From: Tildeniella nuda ZEHNDER 1965/U140
Lineage (GTDB): Bacteria; Cyanobacteriota; Cyanobacteriia; Leptolyngbyales; Leptolyngbyaceae
Assembly: GCA_019358895.1 (NCBI GenBank)
Contig: JAHHIG010000005.1
Span: forward strand, 248,001 to 312,000
DNA: 64,000 nt
Direction: 5' to 3'
The position numbers and the translations under genes were made by a program. The notes beneath the pieces were generated by a model that saw only the letters and a program-made list of their open reading frames with translations, was not told where the DNA came from and did not search any database. Within the stretch, counting starts at the first letter, position 1; the number at the start of each line of letters is the position of its first letter. Below are positions 60,633 through 64,000 of this stretch, piece by piece.

Positions 60633-60790
60633 CGTGACGGATCGCCTCAAAGCTTCTGCATTCTCTACGATAGCGAACTAAGGTAACGTTGTGGAAGCGA
60701 GAAGGTGATGAATCGATCGCGGTCTGGCGTAAACAGCGTGTACAAGGGCAGAAGGCAAAAGGCAGGGGCAAAGACTTGAGTATTCATCTA

Positions 60791-61171
60791 ATGCTTTACA
60801 GCAAACCGGGTTGTCATCTCTGCGAAGGGCTGCAAGAAAAGCTCATGGAGATACAGAGTCTCGATTTTGAACTTGAGGTGCGGGATATTACGACTCGCGA
60901 CGATTGGTTTCAGACGTATCAGTATGAGATTCCGGTGTTGGTGTTGGAGAAAAGGCAGGAGGCAGGAGGCAGAAGGCAGGAGGCAGGGGAAGCAGAGGGG
61001 GATAGGGAACCGCAGAGACGCGGAGGCGCAGAGTTTCAGGCAGGCAACGCTTCTTCCGCCGAAACCCCTTCATCCTTTATCCCTTATCCTTTATCCTTTA
61101 TCTCTCTTCCCCGACCCTCTCCGCGTGCGACGGTGCAGCAGTTGGAGCAGATGTTGCGGAAGTATTTGTAG
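60791..61171 (+). CDS. glutaredoxin-like (DUF836-type) protein with repeat insertion
   Basis: 126 aa from ATG 60791. A thioredoxin fold: LYSKPGCHLCEGLQEKL with a CxxC pair at the N-terminus, then FELEVRDITTRDDWF and YEIPVLVLE with the cis-Pro. The last strand and helix (PRPSPRATVQQLEQMLRKYL) are separated from the rest by about 50 residues of translated repeat (60952-61110: RQEAGGRRQEAGE ... PYPLSFISLP). Normal members are about 80-100 aa and lack this. No clear ribosome binding site. Divergent from cysH. Confidence 0.85.
   Translation: MLYSKPGCHLCEGLQEKLMEIQSLDFELEVRDITTRDDWFQTYQYEIPVLVLEKRQEAGGRRQEAGEAEGDREPQRRGGAEFQAGNASSAETPSSFIPYPLSFISLPRPSPRATVQQLEQMLRKYL
60952..61110 (+). repeat. low-complexity repeat insertion in the glutaredoxin-like gene
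   Basis: AGGCAGGAGGCAGAAGGCAG-type purine repeats, a CCGCAGAGACGCGGAGGCGC block and CCTTTATCCCTTATCCTTT repeats, all types used as intergenic repeats elsewhere here, translated in frame inside the glutaredoxin-like gene. Confidence 0.8.
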
Positions 61172-61362
61172 AGGATGGGAGTCGGGAGTCGGGAGTTGGG
61201 AATCGGGTAGATAAGGCTAAAGGCTAACAAGCTGACCGCTGACTGCTGATTGCTCAATCAACTCAAAACTTAGAGCGCTTTTCGCGTTGCAAAGGTCGAT
61301 TCACGCTCTAAAATCTAGACTTTAGAGCCGCATCGTTTACAGCGTAGAGGGGAAGCACTGAC
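61172..61362. other. murE upstream region
   Basis: Contains GGAGTCGGGAGTCGGGAGTT-type short repeats and AAGGCTAAAGGCTAA heptamers up to about 61230, then an AT-rich stretch with ACGCTCTAAAATCTAGAC that probably includes the murE promoter. GAGGGGAAGC lies 10-17 nt before the murE ATG. No gene seen. Confidence 0.4.
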
Positions 61363-62880
61363 ATGAAGTTGCGAGAGTTGCTGGCGATCGTTCCCGATAT
61401 TGCACCGCTAGCTGATCATCCTGCTCTAGAGTTAGAGGTTAAGGGGTTGGCAACCAATTCTCATACGTGCCAGCCAGGAGATTTGTTTCTTGGGATGCCA
61501 GGAACGCGGGTAGATGGGGGCGATTTTTGGGCAGGGGCGATCGCGGCAGGGGCGATCGCGGCAGTTGTATCTCCCTCCGCTGCAGGGAAGGTGAGAAGAG
61601 AGGAGAGAGGAGAGAGGGGTGAAGAGGCTTCTGCACAACCTTTCATCCTTTCTGCGAGTGATATGGTTCAGGTTTCGGCTCAACTAGCAGCGGCGTTTTA
61701 TGGTAATCCAGCGCAGCAGTTGAAGCTGGTTGGGGTGACGGGCACGAATGGTAAGACGACGACCACACATTTGATTGAGTTTTTGTTGCAGCAGGCGCAC
61801 AAGTCTACAGCACTCTTGGGTACGCTGTATACGCGCTGGCAAGGGTTTCAGCAGACGGCAGTACATACGACTCCGTTTGCGGTCGATTTGCAGCGGCAGT
61901 TATCAGAAGCGCTGGCGGCAGGATGCGAGTTTGGGGTGATGGAGGTCAGTTCGCATGCGCTGGCACAGGGGCGGGTACTGGGCTGCACCTTTGAGGTGGC
62001 AGTGTTTACCAACCTGACGCAAGATCACCTGGATTTTCATCGCGATATGGATGACTATTTTGCGGCAAAGGCGTTGCTGTTCAGTCCTGGTTATCTTAAG
62101 GGACGATCGGTGGTAAATCTGGATGATCCCTATGGTCAGCAGCTTATTCAAAACCTCGATCGCGTCTGGAGCTACAGCACTCACGATGACACGGCAGATC
62201 TATACACGAGCGCGTTGTCCTACGAATCTGATGGTGTGAGCGGCATCTTGCACACGCCTCTGGGAGACGCAGCTTTTCGATCGCCCTTGGTTGGTCAATT
62301 CAATCTCGCAAATCTACTAGCCGCAGTCGGTGCAGTGCTGCATTTGGGGTTGGATCTGGACAGCATTGTGACCGCACTCCCGCAATTTGGTGGCGTACCG
62401 GGACGCATGGAGCAGGTACAGATTGCGCCCAACCAGGACATTAGCGTGATTGTGGACTATGCTCATACGCCTGACAGCCTGGAGAATTTGCTGAGAGCGG
62501 CACGTCCGTTTATTCACGGCAACATGATTTGCGTGTTTGGCTGTGGAGGCGATCGCGATCGGGGCAAACGTCCCCAGATGGGTCGCATTGCGGCTGACCT
62601 CGCCGATCGGGTGATTGTCACTTCCGATAATCCCCGTACTGAAAACCCACAGCGCATTTTGCAGGATGTAGTGGCTGGGATTCCTGACTCGATGAAACCT
62701 GTTGTAATCGGCGATCGGGCTAAGGCGATTCGTCTGGCGATTCTGGAGGCGCAACCGGGCGATGGGGTACTGATTGCGGGAAAAGGACACGAAGACTATC
62801 AGATTTTGGGGACGGAAAAGATTCATTTCGACGATCGAGAGCAGGCGCAGGAAGCGTTGAAACACCGTCTAAAACTCTAA
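61363..62880 (+). CDS. murE: UDP-N-acetylmuramyl-tripeptide synthetase MurE
   Basis: 505 aa Mur ligase adding meso-diaminopimelate to UDP-MurNAc-Ala-Glu in peptidoglycan synthesis. ATP loop GVTGTNGKTTTTHLI (about 126-140), HTTPFAVDL, MEVSSHAL with the metal-ligand region, NLTQDHLDFH, GCGGDRDRGKRP, and the DNPR motif (SDNPRTENP) that selects diaminopimelate. A short charged insertion (about 76-88, REERGERGEEAS, bases 61590-61627) of repeat-like purines lies in the N-terminal domain. It keeps the frame. Cytoplasmic. Confidence 0.96.
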   Translation: MKLRELLAIVPDIAPLADHPALELEVKGLATNSHTCQPGDLFLGMPGTRVDGGDFWAGAIAAGAIAAVVSPSAAGKVRREERGERGEEASAQPFILSASDMVQVSAQLAAAFYGNPAQQLKLVGVTGTNGKTTTTHLIEFLLQQAHKSTALLGTLYTRWQGFQQTAVHTTPFAVDLQRQLSEALAAGCEFGVMEVSSHALAQGRVLGCTFEVAVFTNLTQDHLDFHRDMDDYFAAKALLFSPGYLKGRSVVNLDDPYGQQLIQNLDRVWSYSTHDDTADLYTSALSYESDGVSGILHTPLGDAAFRSPLVGQFNLANLLAAVGAVLHLGLDLDSIVTALPQFGGVPGRMEQVQIAPNQDISVIVDYAHTPDSLENLLRAARPFIHGNMICVFGCGGDRDRGKRPQMGRIAADLADRVIVTSDNPRTENPQRILQDVVAGIPDSMKPVVIGDRAKAIRLAILEAQPGDGVLIAGKGHEDYQILGTEKIHFDDREQAQEALKHRLKL

Positions 62881-62971
62881 GAAGTTGTTGGTTGTTAATC
62901 TAAAATTCTCGTCTGCAGGGACGTTACATGTAACCTCCCTACTCCTTTATCCCTGAATCGAGGTCATTGTC

Positions 62972-63604
62972 ATGCTGCTAGAATCTCCCCCCAAGCCGAT
63001 CGGTGAAAAGCGGATTACCTTTCGCGATCTCGATTGGCATTCATTTAAACAAATTCAGCAGTTGCTAACTGAGCGCACCCGTGCTCGCTTTATCTATGAC
63101 GATGGAGTATTAGAAATTACGATGCCGCTTGAAAGTCACGAGCGTTATGCAAGATTAATCGAACTTTTTATCCGTATTCTGGTGGTAGAGCTGGGCATGA
63201 AAATCAAGACGATGGGGTCAACAACGCTCGATCGTGAAGACTTACTCAAAAGTGCTGAGCCAGATAACGGTTACTACATCCAAAACTATGCACTGGTTGC
63301 GGATCACAAAGTTGATTTAGAGCGTGATCCTGCTCCAGATTTAGTGGTTGAAGTAGACATTACCCACACCGACATCAACAAAAATCGACTCTATGCCAGC
63401 ATGGGCGTACCAGAGTTTTGGCGGTTTAATGGGCAGGCATGGACGATTTTGTGTTTGGTAGATAGTGCCTATGTGGAACGCGATCGTTCCCCTACGTTTC
63501 CGTTAGTTGAAAAAACCGATTTATATCAATTCCTAGAAGCGGCGTTATTAGATGAAGTCTCTGCTGAAATCAACTTTCGTCAGTGGGTGCAGCAGCAACG
63601 TTAG
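62972..63604 (+). CDS. Uma2 (DUF820) family endonuclease-like protein
   Basis: 210 aa Uma2 protein, a PD-(D/E)XK-fold family massively expanded in cyanobacteria. FIYDDGVLEITMPLESHERY, AEPDNGYYIQNYALV, then PDLVVEVDITHTDINKNRLY and YASMGVPEFWRF are the classic blocks; the PD...EVD acidic residues of the fold are intact. Role unknown, often regarded as mobile or defence-related. Confidence 0.93.
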   Translation: MLLESPPKPIGEKRITFRDLDWHSFKQIQQLLTERTRARFIYDDGVLEITMPLESHERYARLIELFIRILVVELGMKIKTMGSTTLDREDLLKSAEPDNGYYIQNYALVADHKVDLERDPAPDLVVEVDITHTDINKNRLYASMGVPEFWRFNGQAWTILCLVDSAYVERDRSPTFPLVEKTDLYQFLEAALLDEVSAEINFRQWVQQQR

Positions 63605-63754
63605 CATTGCTGGTATCAATTTAAATGGCGATCGCGGCAGCTATCTGTAGCGATAGGTTTTGCGGTCAAGCAGCGGTAATGAAAAACTTCATTTGACGGT
63701 TTGGGTAGGTAAAGGAGACTCTAGAACAACACAAATTTTATCCTTAAAGCCTTT

Positions 63755-64000
63755 CTAATCTGGTATCTGAATCGTCTGATTACGGTTTTGAATGTAAACT
63801 TTTTGCGTTTTCAAGTTGTACTGGAGGTAAATGGGATCATTCTGATAGGGGATGCCAATGTATCCCGACGATCGACTACAAAACAGACCGAGTGGTTCAC
63901 AACTGTACAGCCTGTAATCATAACTATCAATGCGTGAGAATTTGACCAGATAATAGCTTTGATTTTTAAAAGTAGCACTGGCAGTGATTTCGTAGCTTGT
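63755..64000 (-). CDS. hypothetical protein, C-terminal part (5' cut by window edge)
   Basis: The minus strand is open from the window edge to TAG at 63755-63757 (81 codons). The product is rich in Tyr and Ser (YYLVKFSRIDSYDYRLYSCE, GYIGIPYQNDPIYLQYN, IQNRNQTIQIPD) with alternating strand-like segments. Two Cys are near each other (SCEPLGLFCS). No family recognised; the pattern suggests a secreted beta-rich protein of cyanobacteria. The gap 63605-63754 shows nothing. Confidence 0.55.
   Translation of the reverse strand, partial: TSYEITASATFKNQSYYLVKFSRIDSYDYRLYSCEPLGLFCSRSSGYIGIPYQNDPIYLQYNLKTQKVYIQNRNQTIQIPD

Noticed and set aside
1-64000. tRNA, rRNA, riboswitch, retron or diversity-generating retroelement
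   Set aside because: No recognisable tRNA arms, rRNA stretches, reverse transcriptase motifs or riboswitch consensus were seen; a covariance-model search would be needed to exclude small RNAs.

Overview
The window is cyanobacterial DNA, most likely from a filamentous Leptolyngbya/Oscillatoria-type genome. GCGATCGC/CGATCG (HIP1-like) octamers occur throughout, and there are typical cyanobacterial families (DUF29, Uma2, VapBC-rich islands, cNMP-domain type I secretion ABC proteins) together with dense intergenic repeats. No rRNA, tRNA or CRISPR array was seen.

Layout. (1) 1-15734, plus strand: the distal part of a BREX phage-defence operon, brxC(partial)-small ORF-PD-(D/E)XK-like nuclease-pglX-DUF29-vapBC-pglZ-brxD-brxHI. 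The brxD-brxHI ending with no brxL fits BREX type 6; brxE/A/B would lie upstream of the window. pglX is enlarged to 1704 codons by repeat tracts inserted in frame at three separate places. The largest insertion (759 bp, bounded by 9-bp direct repeats) also carries a complete DUF559 nuclease-like domain. (2) 15735-27532: an IS1-type transposase remnant and MITE-like repeats, then a type I secretion locus (RTX calcium-binding protein, PpiC-like foldase, HlyB-like ABC exporter, HlyD-like adaptor) interspersed with a two-component system and a cytochrome b561. (3) 27240-29300: a graveyard of gene fragments (TPR, P-loop ATPase, HNH). (4) 29352-35215, minus strand: an ECF42-type sigma factor and eight small DGPF/YCII, VOC, GST and DUF1428 genes. 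Two near-identical promoters matching the published ECF42 consensus (TGTCGA-N17-CGAC) precede two of these genes. (5) 35360-47881: three divergent LysR/oxidoreductase modules (aldo/keto reductase, triple-CMD protein, SDRs, tautomerase), an M23-like peptidase and several gene relics. (6) 48427-51270: valS, with a low-complexity insertion and, upstream, an array of exactly eighteen 21-bp units. (7) 51902-57239: a TPR membrane protein followed by a toxin-antitoxin cluster in which three toxins are broken while their antitoxins remain open; the cluster is bounded by a second copy of the TPR gene's 3' end. (8) 57284-64000: housekeeping and metabolic genes (sbcD, SDR, cysH, glutaredoxin-like, murE, Uma2) and the edge of one more gene.

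A recurrent theme is repeat DNA that stays translatable. pglX, valS, the glutaredoxin-like gene and murE all carry in-frame repeat-like insertions in apparent surface loops, resembling the in-frame palindromic elements known from Rickettsia. The DUF559 nuclease domain embedded between such repeats inside a BREX methyltransferase is the most unusual structure seen. Annotations rest on reading motifs and context by eye; no database search was run.
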